Shown here one piece after another: positions 54,416-63,285 of a stretch of 64,000 bases of DNA. Below the pieces are notes generated by a model. The model was not told the DNA's origin and made no database searches. It saw only the letters and a list, made by a program, of their open reading frames with translations. The stretch comes from Candidatus Hydrogenedentota bacterium (GTDB lineage Bacteria; Hydrogenedentota; Hydrogenedentia; Hydrogenedentales; SLHB01), in NCBI GenBank assembly GCA_020849535.1, contig JADLGB010000216.1, positions 62,001 through 126,000 of the forward strand, given 5' to 3'. The number at the start of each line of letters is the position of its first letter. The stretch's first letter is position 1. A program made the translations under genes and the position numbers.

Positions 54416-55651
54416 ATGGAAAGGAGATCTTTTCTCTGGCACGGCGTGCGAGTGGTGCTGTTCGCATGCGTGCCGGCCTTGCGCGGTCACGCCGACGGCG
54501 TTCCGCTGCGCCGGGTGAACATGTTGGCGGGGAGCACGCAAGCGCCATTGCCGCTCCGCACAGCTTCCAAACAAGACTGCGAGGACGATGAGTGTTTGAT
54601 GGATGGGGATTGCCTTGACGATTTCACGTGCACGGAAGACACGCCACCCTGTCCGTGCGAAGGGGACGCATGCGCCAGCGACATGACGTGCGGCACGGAT
54701 GTGTCCGGGGCATGCCAGACGCGGGACACCTGCACCACCGATGGCTCGGGCACCTGCACCAACGACTTCTGCGAGTCCGATCACTACACGGTCGGTACTT
54801 GTCCTCCGGAGGAAGTCACCACCTGTTCCGCAGACGACTGTACCGGTGACTACTGCACCGATGACGACAGCGGCAGTTGCACGACGGACGTGTGCTTGAC
54901 TGACAAATCGGGATCCTGCACGGCGGACAACTGCCGTTCGGACTCGTCGCAGTCATGCGAGGGCGACACATGCCGGTCCGACGCCTCCGGTGGATGCGCG
55001 GCGGATCTATGCACGGAAGACTCCTCAGGAGCGTGCAATACGGACGCGTGCGCCGACGACGCATCGGGATCCTGCATCGCTGACACGTGCACGCTTGACA
55101 GCTCCGGCGCGTGTAAGTCCGATGAGTGCACCTCGGACAAATCGGGGTCCTGCAAGAATGACTGGTGCGTTTCCGACAAGTCGGGGTCCTGCAAGACGGA
55201 CGAATGCACCAGCGACAAGTCGCAGAGCTGCGTGAGGGACAACTGCTATTCCGACAAATCGGGCTCTTGCGAGGACGACTATTGTCCCTCCGATTCATCA
55301 GGAACCTGCGTTGGCGACAGTTGTACCTCCGACAAGTCCGGAGAGTGCACGGTTGATCAATGCAGCGAAGACGGCAGCGGCGCGTGTGGCATTGACCAAT
55401 GCTTCGAGGACAAGTCGGGCTACTGCGGAACGCGAGACAACTGTACGACAGATAAGTCCGGCACGTGTGTGGGCGACCACTGCGTTGTGGATACCTCAAT
55501 GGCCTGCGATGAGGATGTGTGCCGGATCGACAGGTCAGGCGAATGCACCGGACGCGATGTGTGCAATGTGGATTTGGTCAATGTTCCCGTGGTCAAAGAG
55601 GCGAGCAGTCACGCGCTGAAACAGCTCTACGACGGCCTGATGACCTCGTGA
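54416..55651 (+). CDS. Tat-leader Cys/Asp tandem-repeat protein, probable substrate of the maturase
   Basis: A 411-residue protein. The leader ERRSFLWHGVRVVLFACVPALRG has a twin-arginine motif and a hydrophobic stretch. Residues 55-386 hold 52 Cys, of which 47 are in CxxD and three more in CxxxD. From residue 151 the pattern locks into 18 units of 13 residues, C-x2-D-x-C-x2-D-x-S-G-x-x. The C-terminal tail (about 387-411) is Cys-free. ATG 54416 has AAAGGAG 8 nt upstream; a GTG at 54407 overlaps that site. It lies 20 nt after the radical SAM/SPASM gene and 20 nt before a lipoprotein gene. I recognise no family. Proposed role: a multiply Cys-Asp cross-linked exported protein; metal-binding or disulfide-rich alternatives remain. 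Confidence 0.9.
   Translation: MERRSFLWHGVRVVLFACVPALRGHADGVPLRRVNMLAGSTQAPLPLRTASKQDCEDDECLMDGDCLDDFTCTEDTPPCPCEGDACASDMTCGTDVSGACQTRDTCTTDGSGTCTNDFCESDHYTVGTCPPEEVTTCSADDCTGDYCTDDDSGSCTTDVCLTDKSGSCTADNCRSDSSQSCEGDTCRSDASGGCAADLCTEDSSGACNTDACADDASGSCIADTCTLDSSGACKSDECTSDKSGSCKNDWCVSDKSGSCKTDECTSDKSQSCVRDNCYSDKSGSCEDDYCPSDSSGTCVGDSCTSDKSGECTVDQCSEDGSGACGIDQCFEDKSGYCGTRDNCTTDKSGTCVGDHCVVDTSMACDEDVCRIDRSGECTGRDVCNVDLVNVPVVKEASSHALKQLYDGLMTS
54866..55573 (+). repeat. 39-bp coding tandem repeat (18 units)
   Basis: The DNA repeats with a 39-bp period encoding 13 residues, for example GACAAGTCGGGGTCCTGCAA blocks near 55180. Two units carry a 3-bp insertion that turns CxxD into CxxxD (residues 337 and 377). 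Units differ in sequence but keep Cys and Asp positions, so selection holds the protein pattern. Confidence 0.9.
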
Positions 55652-55671
55652 AGGCAGAAGGAATAAATGTC

Positions 55672-56913
55672 ATGAGACACACGATGATCTTGGGATTGAC
55701 GCTCGTGCTTGGGCTCGCCGGCTGTAGCGGAAAGTGGGACCCAGTCACCCCGCCCGAAGGGCTCGATGACACGGTGGCCTTTGGCATCAGTCTGGAGAAC
55801 TCGAAATCGGGGATTGCCGCAGGCATCGACCTTGCCCCTCCAGGTAATCAGAATGGGGGTCCGGCAGGCTTGCTCCTCCAGCAAGCAGATGGCGAATGGT
55901 CGCGCGTGGAAGTACCCAACCTCTCCGATGACTGGGCCCTGTACAGCGCGGAGGCGCTCGACGATGGACAAGCTTGGCTGGGGGGCGGCAGCTTTGTTCT
56001 CGACCTGAGCGACATGAAATCCACAAAGGACCAAGAGGAGTTCAAGGCCGCATTGGAAGCCGACCTCGCCGGTGTCAGCGATCCCGCTGAAATTGAAGCG
56101 CGCGTAGCCGCTTTCGAAGAAGCAGTCGCCGCGGACGCCGAGAAGCTCGCAGTGGATAAGAAGAAACCCCTCACCGGAGCGGTCACTCTCTTCCGGGGGC
56201 CGGACGGCACGATCGACATCGTCGACAACTCCATCGCAACCCCGGTTTGGAGTCTCTCCACTCAGGGCCCCGCGGATGGCCGTTTTGCGACCCCATACGG
56301 AGTCTCACAACTGGCCGGGGGCGCATGGTCTTCCGAAGACCTCCTTGCGGACTTGCCCACCGTGCACGATATCGTGTTCCTTTCAGAGGACGAAGGCTGG
56401 GCGGTCGGGTCGGATGGGGACGGATCTGAGGGCGGCGCAGTGCATTGGGCTGACAGTGCTTGGACTGCGGCGGCTTTGCCGGATGTGGAAGGCAACTGGG
56501 AACTGTTCTCCGTGAGTTTTCCGGATGCCGCGCATGGCTGGGCCGTCGGGCAGTCCGCGGATCTCGCCACCGGCCTGCGCAGAGGCGTTGCCCTGGCTTG
56601 CGCGAGCGGCACGTGGTCTGAACTCGAATTGCCGGAGGTGAGCGAGAGCTGGTATCTCCAAGCGGTCTGCTTCGTCTCGTCGCGAGAGGGCTGGGCCGCA
56701 GGCCATGACATTACCGGCAAACGTGGAGTCCTTCTGCATTACTCACGTGGCAAATGGACCGAGGAACCCATCTCAGTGACTGACAGTGCGGATTGGACGC
56801 TGACCGGACTGTGCCTGACCGATGGCAAGAACGGATGGGCGGTCGGATATGACAATACAAACGCGAAGCTCTTGCTCCTGAAACGGACTCAAGCTGCGCC
56901 GGAACGACGGTGA
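55672..56913 (+). CDS. Beta-propeller lipoprotein (YCF48/BNR-like)
   Basis: A 413-residue lipoprotein: the signal MRHTMILGLTLVLGLAGC ends in a clear LAGC lipobox. The mature part contains repeated blades with EGWAVG, HGWAVGQ, EGWAAGH and NGWAVGYD motifs spaced about 50 residues apart, the pattern of YCF48-like propellers. An inserted acidic helix (about 110-150, EEFKAALEADLAGVSDPAEIEARVAAFEEAV) interrupts the first blades. It is the third gene of the maturase/Cys-repeat unit, 20 nt after the repeat protein, and may bind or anchor the modified protein at the membrane (inference). Confidence 0.87.
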   Translation: MRHTMILGLTLVLGLAGCSGKWDPVTPPEGLDDTVAFGISLENSKSGIAAGIDLAPPGNQNGGPAGLLLQQADGEWSRVEVPNLSDDWALYSAEALDDGQAWLGGGSFVLDLSDMKSTKDQEEFKAALEADLAGVSDPAEIEARVAAFEEAVAADAEKLAVDKKKPLTGAVTLFRGPDGTIDIVDNSIATPVWSLSTQGPADGRFATPYGVSQLAGGAWSSEDLLADLPTVHDIVFLSEDEGWAVGSDGDGSEGGAVHWADSAWTAAALPDVEGNWELFSVSFPDAAHGWAVGQSADLATGLRRGVALACASGTWSELELPEVSESWYLQAVCFVSSREGWAAGHDITGKRGVLLHYSRGKWTEEPISVTDSADWTLTGLCLTDGKNGWAVGYDNTNAKLLLLKRTQAAPERR

Positions 56914-57215
56914 GCGAAACAGACCAGAGTTCTCGCTGAAACACTCCACACGGTATTGCGCGCAATGTTCTGCATCGGCTATGGGCATGTGCCCTCCCAG
57001 GTTTCAAGGCCCTGGGAAGGCCAGGCGCATTGCATGCCCATACTGATTACTCCCCCACTACGCGACCCTCTCTCGCAGGTGCCCCCCTATAACTTAATAG
57101 TGGACAAAAGTACGCTTTGCGCGTATCTTGTGGAAGGAGACTCTCAATTGGGATGAAGCATGAAGAGTCTCGGGAGAATCCTTGCCGCCGTGCAGGAAAA
57201 CTGGAGGTGGGTCGG

Positions 57216-58973
57216 ATGAGCATCAACGCGAAGATCGGCATCTTGCTTGCCACGCTTATTGCATCGTTGGCGATCCTCGCGCTTGTCGGCTGGCGCAGTC
57301 TGGGGCAAATCGCTTCGAGCATGGACGTAATGGCCAAGCAAGAATTCATGCCCCTGCTCGATCGGGAAGTTCTGCCCCTCATCGAGCAGGACATGATTCC
57401 GCTGATTAGCGAAGACATTGAGAAGATCAACAAACTACAAGAAAGCCTCGTCCTCATGTTGGAGGCGGACCGCGACGTCCACCAGGCCCTTATTGCGGAG
57501 AAGAGGGCCCTTGCGGCCGTTGACGCGGATGGTGCGAAGTCCGCCGATGATGCCAGTCAGGAGAACATCGGACAGGCAGAAGGGCGAATGAAGGATGCCT
57601 GCACCATAGTGGATCCGAAGAATGCCGAACTCATCTCTAAATTCACCGAGGCCTTCGCTGAGTGGAAGATCCAGACACGAAACGTCTTCGCCCTGATGCA
57701 GACGGTGGGGCAAGAGGATGCCGCTCGACAGTCCAGTGAAGGCGGTGCCGCGGAGCAAACGTTCGCGGCGATGCGGGATCTGATCGACCAACTTCAGATC
57801 GCCCAGACGGAGAGTCTCAACGACGAACTGAAGGCGATTCGAGACAAACGCGAAAACGTCAACAACAAGAAAGACCTCGTCGTCGCCAGCCGTGATACCG
57901 TGGCGGAGGTCTGCGATGCCTCCGTCAACAAAGCGGCATTTGCGAAGCTGGCCTTTCTGATTATTGGTCTTATCTCGGTCGTCGTAGCGACCCTTCTGGG
58001 GATCTATGTTGCCCTGAGTATCACCCGCCCCGTGAAACAGGCGATCTTCCGCCTGTCGGCAGGCAGCGAGCAAGTCGCGCAGGCGGCCAAGCAGGTATCC
58101 GATTCGAGTTTGGCAATGGCGGAGGGCGCGAGCGATCAAGCGTCCGCGCTGGAAGAGACGTCTGCCTCGCTGGAAGAGATGGCATCCATGACGCGGCAGA
58201 ATGCCGATAACGCTAGACAGGCCGACTCCAAGTCCCGCGATGCGCTAGCCGCGGCAGGCCGGGGCCGCGAGGCCATGAACCGCATGACCGAAGCGATCGA
58301 CAAGATCAAGGCGTCATCCGATCAGACGGCCAAGATCATCAAAACCATCGACGAAATCGCCTTTCAAACCAATCTACTGGCCTTGAACGCCGCCGTTGAA
58401 GCAGCGCGCGCCGGCGAGGCGGGCAAAGGATTCGCGGTCGTGGCCGAAGAGGTGAGGTCACTCGCTCAGCGCAGCGCCACGGCCGCTAAGGATACATCCA
58501 GCCTCATCGATGAAGCCCGGAAGAATTCCGACGAAGGCGTGAACGTCGCCGCGGAGGTCGCCTCAGTCCTCAACGCCATCGCGCAGAGCATCGAAGAGGT
58601 GACGAGTCTTGTCGCGGGCGTGACGACCGCAACTACAGAGCAGGCGCAGGGGATCGACCAAGTCAACACGGCCGTTGCACAAGTGGACCGAGTGACTCAG
58701 GCAAACGCGGCAAGTTCGGAAGAGGCGGCTTCCGCCAGTCATGAACTGTCCGCTCAGGCGGACGAATTGCAGGCCATAGTCAACGACATGATGGCGTTGG
58801 TGCGGGGAAATCGCGGGAATCCAGCGACACAAGTCTCTCACACAGCGGGTATGTCCGCTCACCGCGACACCGGCGCCCACCACTTGCCAGCGGACGCGGA
58901 CCCGCATAGCGTGGCGATCGTGAAGCCGCACACGTTGATTCACACTGCCGAGGACGGCGGCGGGGAAGAATAG
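57216..58973 (+). CDS. Methyl-accepting chemotaxis protein
   Basis: A 585-residue chemoreceptor. TM1 (about 6-28), a helical periplasmic ligand domain of the four-helix-bundle type (about 30-245), TM2 (about 247-272), then a long cytoplasmic coiled coil. The signalling tip is EIAFQTNLLALNAAVEAARAGE (about 380-401), followed by GKGFAVVAEEVRSLAQRSA. Ala-Ser-rich flanks (ASDQASALEETSASLEEMA) hold the methylation sites. ATG 57216 follows GGAGGT at 7 nt. The C-terminal 50 residues are His-rich and unlike the usual CheR-binding pentapeptide. Confidence 0.94.
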   Translation: MSINAKIGILLATLIASLAILALVGWRSLGQIASSMDVMAKQEFMPLLDREVLPLIEQDMIPLISEDIEKINKLQESLVLMLEADRDVHQALIAEKRALAAVDADGAKSADDASQENIGQAEGRMKDACTIVDPKNAELISKFTEAFAEWKIQTRNVFALMQTVGQEDAARQSSEGGAAEQTFAAMRDLIDQLQIAQTESLNDELKAIRDKRENVNNKKDLVVASRDTVAEVCDASVNKAAFAKLAFLIIGLISVVVATLLGIYVALSITRPVKQAIFRLSAGSEQVAQAAKQVSDSSLAMAEGASDQASALEETSASLEEMASMTRQNADNARQADSKSRDALAAAGRGREAMNRMTEAIDKIKASSDQTAKIIKTIDEIAFQTNLLALNAAVEAARAGEAGKGFAVVAEEVRSLAQRSATAAKDTSSLIDEARKNSDEGVNVAAEVASVLNAIAQSIEEVTSLVAGVTTATTEQAQGIDQVNTAVAQVDRVTQANAASSEEAASASHELSAQADELQAIVNDMMALVRGNRGNPATQVSHTAGMSAHRDTGAHHLPADADPHSVAIVKPHTLIHTAEDGGGEE

Positions 58974-59113
58974 TCCGGCGTTGAATCAGATCCCGCAACT
59001 CGGCGGAGAACTTGACCTCTCAGATCGCAAATGGCCTCCGCTACTCTTGCGTCCCCCTTTGAAAGGGGCAAGCCCGCAGGGCCGAGAGGGATGTAAGGCC
59101 CCAGCACCTGTGT

Positions 59114-60670
59114 CTACGAAATTCGCCTGAAAATCCGCCGCGCATTATCTCCGCAAATGAGCCGTTTCTCCTCGTCATTGATATCACTCAAGGTCACGCG
59201 AGCCAGTTCCCACGCGAAATCGAACATCGGAAAATCCGACCCATACAGAATCTTGTCGGCGCCAATGAGGTTAATGAGTTTTCGCAATGCGCCGCGGTGC
59301 GCTGCCGAACCACACAGGTCGACGTAGAGATTGGGCGTCGTGCGTGCGCGCTCGTGGAGCTTCCGGCCATCCGGGTCGTGCCCGTCCCAGATGCACGCAT
59401 GTGCGATGATGAACTGCGCTCGCGGATACTGCGCGCAGACGTTTTCCCATTCATCGCGCCCACCCCCATGCACGAGCACCGGCAAGGCATGCTCATCCGC
59501 ATAGGCCAGCGAATGCGCGTAGCCCGGGTCGTGCAATTGGGCGCCGTGCAGGTAACAGTGGAACTTGAGACCCACGAAGTTGGACGATGCGTCCAGGTAG
59601 CGATGTACGTCTTCGTGGCTTTCTTCGGGATAATTCGGATTGACCACCACGTAGGCATATAGACGGTCCGGAAATCCCGCTACTGCCTCGGCGGCCTCCT
59701 TGTTGCCCAACGTGGTTTCCCCATGGATCGCCGCGTAGCTGCTGAACACAAACTGCGCGATCCCGCACCGATCCATGGAGCGCACAAACGCTTCCGGGCC
59801 TTTGACGGGCGTGGTCGTGCGTTCCCACGAGCCGATGTGCCCGTGAACATCGATCACGGGCACCTCCGCAAATACTGCTTCAAGGGGCAAGGGGGCCTTC
59901 ACGCGAATTGTGGATTCGATTCCGAGCAGCGAACGCGCGGTTTCTCCCGTGACGGCATTTCGCTCATCGCTACCCAAACCGCCTAGGAGGGTCTGACCAA
60001 CCACGCACTCTGCCGCACGTTGCGGCAGGCCCGTGCCAAATACGAACTGCTTGGCGAAACCACTTTGAGAAACGTGTTCAAGCATGTCGGGCGGCATGAA
60101 GGCATGATACTCGAAGTATATATTCGGGGCCGCATACAGCAGGCTTTCGACCGCACGTGCGTCGCCGACCGTGGCTCCCAACACAATGAAATTCAGGTCG
60201 GGGTAGGCTTCGGCGAGCGCCTTAATCGCTCCCCATGGGATTAATGTCTGCGACCAATGCCGCGGACCGAAGTCCAACAGCACCGGCATGCGCGCGCGCT
60301 CCAACTCATTGAGCAAAGCGCCCACGCACCAGTCCTCGAGCGGATACAGGCTGTGAAGCGGGTACAACCGGGCAGCGCACACGCCATTCTCCCGCGCCTC
60401 AGCGACCCACCATTCCGGGTCCGGCACATCGCCCAGATAGGGTGGACACATGACCCAACACGGGTAGAGATTATCGTGTCCGTCAATCGCCTCCAAGAGC
60501 CGGCGATTGCCGAGAACAACGTCCCCCTCAGAGGCGAGGGCGTGATATACGAGGGCCTCGGAGATCCCCAGGCGCGTCATCTCCGCCTGCAGAGCGGCGG
60601 CATCGTCAAAGGCCTCGCCAATCGGACGCGCGAAACGCCCGATGGCAACATTGATATCCAGAAAGGACAT
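59114..60670 (-). CDS. Double amidohydrolase-2 protein with degenerate N-terminal half
   Basis: A 518-residue protein made of two amidohydrolase (amidohydrolase-2/COG2159) barrels in tandem. The C-terminal copy (from about 270) is complete: VIDVHGHIG metal motif, LKFHCY, LVHGGG, FIIAHAC and the ILYGSDFPMFD ending. The N-terminal copy (from residue 1: FLDINVAIGRF) has lost the HxH motif and some ligands and ends early, so it is probably structural or regulatory. ATG 60670 follows GAAGGAG. Likely a decarboxylase or hydrolase; the substrate is unknown. Confidence 0.86.
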   Translation of the reverse strand: MSFLDINVAIGRFARPIGEAFDDAAALQAEMTRLGISEALVYHALASEGDVVLGNRRLLEAIDGHDNLYPCWVMCPPYLGDVPDPEWWVAEARENGVCAARLYPLHSLYPLEDWCVGALLNELERARMPVLLDFGPRHWSQTLIPWGAIKALAEAYPDLNFIVLGATVGDARAVESLLYAAPNIYFEYHAFMPPDMLEHVSQSGFAKQFVFGTGLPQRAAECVVGQTLLGGLGSDERNAVTGETARSLLGIESTIRVKAPLPLEAVFAEVPVIDVHGHIGSWERTTTPVKGPEAFVRSMDRCGIAQFVFSSYAAIHGETTLGNKEAAEAVAGFPDRLYAYVVVNPNYPEESHEDVHRYLDASSNFVGLKFHCYLHGAQLHDPGYAHSLAYADEHALPVLVHGGGRDEWENVCAQYPRAQFIIAHACIWDGHDPDGRKLHERARTTPNLYVDLCGSAAHRGALRKLINLIGADKILYGSDFPMFDFAWELARVTLSDINDEEKRLICGDNARRIFRRIS

Positions 60671-60948
60671 GGCTTCTCCTTCGCACCACACGGGAACCGA
60701 CTGTAGCTTCTTTAAGGCTATCATGACGCTGGAATGCCCGGCAAACCCCTTTCTAATCTATAGACCGTCCAGTTTTCGCCCATACTTCCATACGTCCTAC
60801 TACTCCCGTCGAGAAGTATCAAAAGGCAATTGCATCCCACACCTCACTCCCCCATAATGAGCAAGTCCGTACCAGTCTCAGGACTCGCGCTGACGAGGGG
60901 TGTTAAATCTCGTAAGAGCAGGCGCCACGCGCTGCGGGGGAGACTATC

Positions 60949-61614
60949 ATGAGTGAGCCGGCGCTGCGAAGAGTGCGTTTTCACGCACTAAGACTGTGTC
61001 TTTCGATACTCGTCGGGTGCATCGTGACCGCGATTGCCGTGCCCGTGAGCTGGCACAAAAACAGTCACAACTGGCTTCTCAATAGTGGACAATACGAGAC
61101 GCGTTACCGCTTGTGGGCCATCAAGAACAGAATCGAGGAATACGCAAAGACCAACGGCACGGTCCCGGGCTCGTTGAATCAACTCCCTGCGAGCACGGTG
61201 GGATCCTTCACCAGCAAATCAGGATCCGTCGTGGATGGATGGGGGCGTCCATTCGAGTATGTCGTCATCGAAGGCAAGGGAGTCGCTACATCTCACGGTC
61301 TTGACGGCCTGCCCGGCGGTATAGGCTTCGACTACGATTTCTCTACGGACGATCTGTCTGACAATTACTTTGAGCCAGATGCCGCCCACCCTACACTGCG
61401 TCAGTTTGTGTTCGAGTCAGACAATTGCGCTTGGTTTGTCAACTCCCAACTCGCCGGTATGTTCATCGCCATCGTCTGTTTCTTCTGCACGTCGAGGCCA
61501 AAGGACTTCACACCCGAGTTAATTGTCGCCTTGGGATTTGTACTCCTTCTCTGCGCCGTGCTTGCTATTATCATTGCGGCCTGGCTGACCGGGCCGCTGA
61601 TGAGGGGATTCTGA
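60949..61614 (+). CDS. Membrane protein with GspG-like pseudopilin domain
   Basis: A 221-residue protein with an N-terminal transmembrane helix (about 15-35) lacking a prepilin leader, then an exposed domain containing a long helix (YRLWAIKNRIEEYAKTNGTVPGSLNQLP) and VVDGWGRPFEYVVIEGKG ... GLDGLPGGIGFDYDFSTDD. This is the C-terminal layout of GspG major pseudopilins, whose DGWGxP and D-G-D loop binds calcium. Two more transmembrane helices close the protein (about 164-180 and 190-213). GGGGGAG precedes ATG 60949. Role unknown. Confidence 0.78.
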   Translation: MSEPALRRVRFHALRLCLSILVGCIVTAIAVPVSWHKNSHNWLLNSGQYETRYRLWAIKNRIEEYAKTNGTVPGSLNQLPASTVGSFTSKSGSVVDGWGRPFEYVVIEGKGVATSHGLDGLPGGIGFDYDFSTDDLSDNYFEPDAAHPTLRQFVFESDNCAWFVNSQLAGMFIAIVCFFCTSRPKDFTPELIVALGFVLLLCAVLAIIIAAWLTGPLMRGF

Positions 61615-61891
61615 ACCGGGAAGTTCAAGTTCCTAGACGCCCACTCCTTTGCCCGATTGCTGCCCTCAATTCCTGCGTCCATTCGCGCTGGTATTCCGCG
61701 CCCGTCTGTGGAGTATAATCGCCCTTCACCCTGCGCGCCGCACGGGCTGCCCGCGCAAGGCGGAGGAGTGGGCATCAGGGTGCTTGGTAGTCATGGACTC
61801 TTCACCGGGGAACTTGCGTCTGCCGGGGGCGGCGTCACATACGAGCCGTCCCGGGGGGCGAACGAATCGCAGTAGCGAAGGAGAGTGTGCA

Positions 61892-63232
61892 ATGGCGAAA
61901 GGAATGACTCCACAGGACGTGGCGAGGGGGACGCTGAATCGCCGCCAGTTCCTGAAACGTGGCGCCGCGGGGACTGCCGCCGCCCTGGCCCTGCCGAATA
62001 TCATCCCGGCAACGGCCCTTGGCGCGGAAGGCGCCACACCGGCGAGTGATCGGATCTCGATTGGCCTCATCGGCATGGGCAAAATGATGGGAGGCCACGT
62101 GGGCACGCTGCTGGGCCGCTCCGATTGCCAGATCGTGGCCGTGTGTGATGTCGAGGCGGGCCGTCTCGAAACCTATAAGCAGCGGGTCAATGAGTTCTAC
62201 GCGCAGAAGGAAGGCGCTGGCTCCTTTAAGGGCTGCGAAGCCTATGGCGACTACCGCGAGCTGCTGGCTCGCGCTGACATCGATGCAGTCCTCATCGCCA
62301 CGCCCGAGCACTGGCACGCCCTCCAGGTCGTCGACGCGGCGAAGGCCGGTAAAGACATCTACTGCGAGAAACCGCTATCGCACACCATCCACGAAGCGCG
62401 TGCCATGGTCAACGCGGTGCGTCGCTACGGCCGCGTCTTCCAGACGGGTAGTCAGCAGCGCTCCAGCCGCGAGTTCCGGGTCGCCTGCGAACTGGTGCGC
62501 AACGGGCGCATCGGCACCGTCCAGACGATTCACGTCAACGTGGGCGGTCCCCCGACCGATTGTTACCTGCCCGCCGAACCCACGCCCGAAGGCTTGAATT
62601 GGGACATGTGGCTCGGTCCCGCGCCGTACCGGCCCTACCATAGCGACATTGCCCCGCCCGTGACGTTCGGCGGCTGGCCCAATTGGCGCGAATATCGCGA
62701 CTACAGCGGCGGCATGATGTGCGACTGGGGCGCCCACCACTTCGACATCGCGCAGTGGGGGTTAGGCATGGATGGCTCCGGGCCCGTCGAGATCTATGCG
62801 CCCGGCACCGGCGGCTACGATCTGCTGACGTATAAGTACGCGAATGGCGTGGTCATGCATCACGGCGGCGGTTCGGGCGGCAGGGCCGGTGTCGAGTTCA
62901 TCGGCTCCGAGGGTCGCGTAATGGTCAACCGGGGTTACATCGAGACCGATCCCGGCACCATCCTCGACACGCCCATTCTGCCCGACGACATTCACCTGTA
63001 CCACAGCGACAACCATCACGACGACTGGTTCAAGTGCATGCGCACCCGCAACAAGCCCATCTGTGATGTGGAGGTCGGGTGCAGTTCCATCACGGTCTGC
63101 CATCTCGGCAATACCGCATACCGGCTCAAGCGGCCTCTCAAATGGGATCCCGCCGCGGAGCAGTATGTCGACGATGAAGAGGCCAACCGCACGCTATCGC
63201 GTCCGATGCGTAGCCCCTGGACCCTGGCATGA
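61892..63232 (+). CDS. Tat-exported Gfo/Idh/MocA-family oxidoreductase
   Basis: A 446-residue dehydrogenase with a twin-arginine leader (NRRQFLKRGAAGTAAALALP), nucleotide site IGLIGMGKMMGGH, VCDVEAGRL, the CEKPLSHTIHEARAMV segment and a C-terminal domain with GGMMCDWGAHHFDIAQWG. It differs from the homologue at 4491-5804 in the glycine motif and in length. ATG 61892 follows GAAGGAGAG. A ThuA-domain gene follows after 53 nt; this pairing is common and points to degradation of a sugar or glycoside (inference). Confidence 0.93.
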   Translation: MAKGMTPQDVARGTLNRRQFLKRGAAGTAAALALPNIIPATALGAEGATPASDRISIGLIGMGKMMGGHVGTLLGRSDCQIVAVCDVEAGRLETYKQRVNEFYAQKEGAGSFKGCEAYGDYRELLARADIDAVLIATPEHWHALQVVDAAKAGKDIYCEKPLSHTIHEARAMVNAVRRYGRVFQTGSQQRSSREFRVACELVRNGRIGTVQTIHVNVGGPPTDCYLPAEPTPEGLNWDMWLGPAPYRPYHSDIAPPVTFGGWPNWREYRDYSGGMMCDWGAHHFDIAQWGLGMDGSGPVEIYAPGTGGYDLLTYKYANGVVMHHGGGSGGRAGVEFIGSEGRVMVNRGYIETDPGTILDTPILPDDIHLYHSDNHHDDWFKCMRTRNKPICDVEVGCSSITVCHLGNTAYRLKRPLKWDPAAEQYVDDEEANRTLSRPMRSPWTLA

Positions 63233-63285
63233 ATATTCCAACCACTTCATCACATGGCCGGGAACCAGGCAGCAAGGAGAGAATC

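Noticed and set aside
54816..55499. 227-residue minus-strand frame rich in Arg and Cys
   Set aside because: Mirror image of the 39-bp repeats of the Cys/Asp protein; the plus strand has the ribosome site, leader and operon context.
54866..55573. Tandem repeats as a CRISPR array
   Set aside because: The 39-bp period is continuous coding DNA without alternating identical repeats and unique spacers, and keeps one reading frame.
54866..55573. Cys/Asp repeats as thrombospondin type 3 or EF-hand calcium repeats
   Set aside because: The 13-residue unit lacks the DxDxDG pattern of those families; calcium binding remains possible but is not indicated by a known motif.
56980..57055. ATGGGCATG ... CATGCCCAT as terminator after the propeller gene
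   Set aside because: Only a 9-bp stem with a loop of about 45 nt and no T run.
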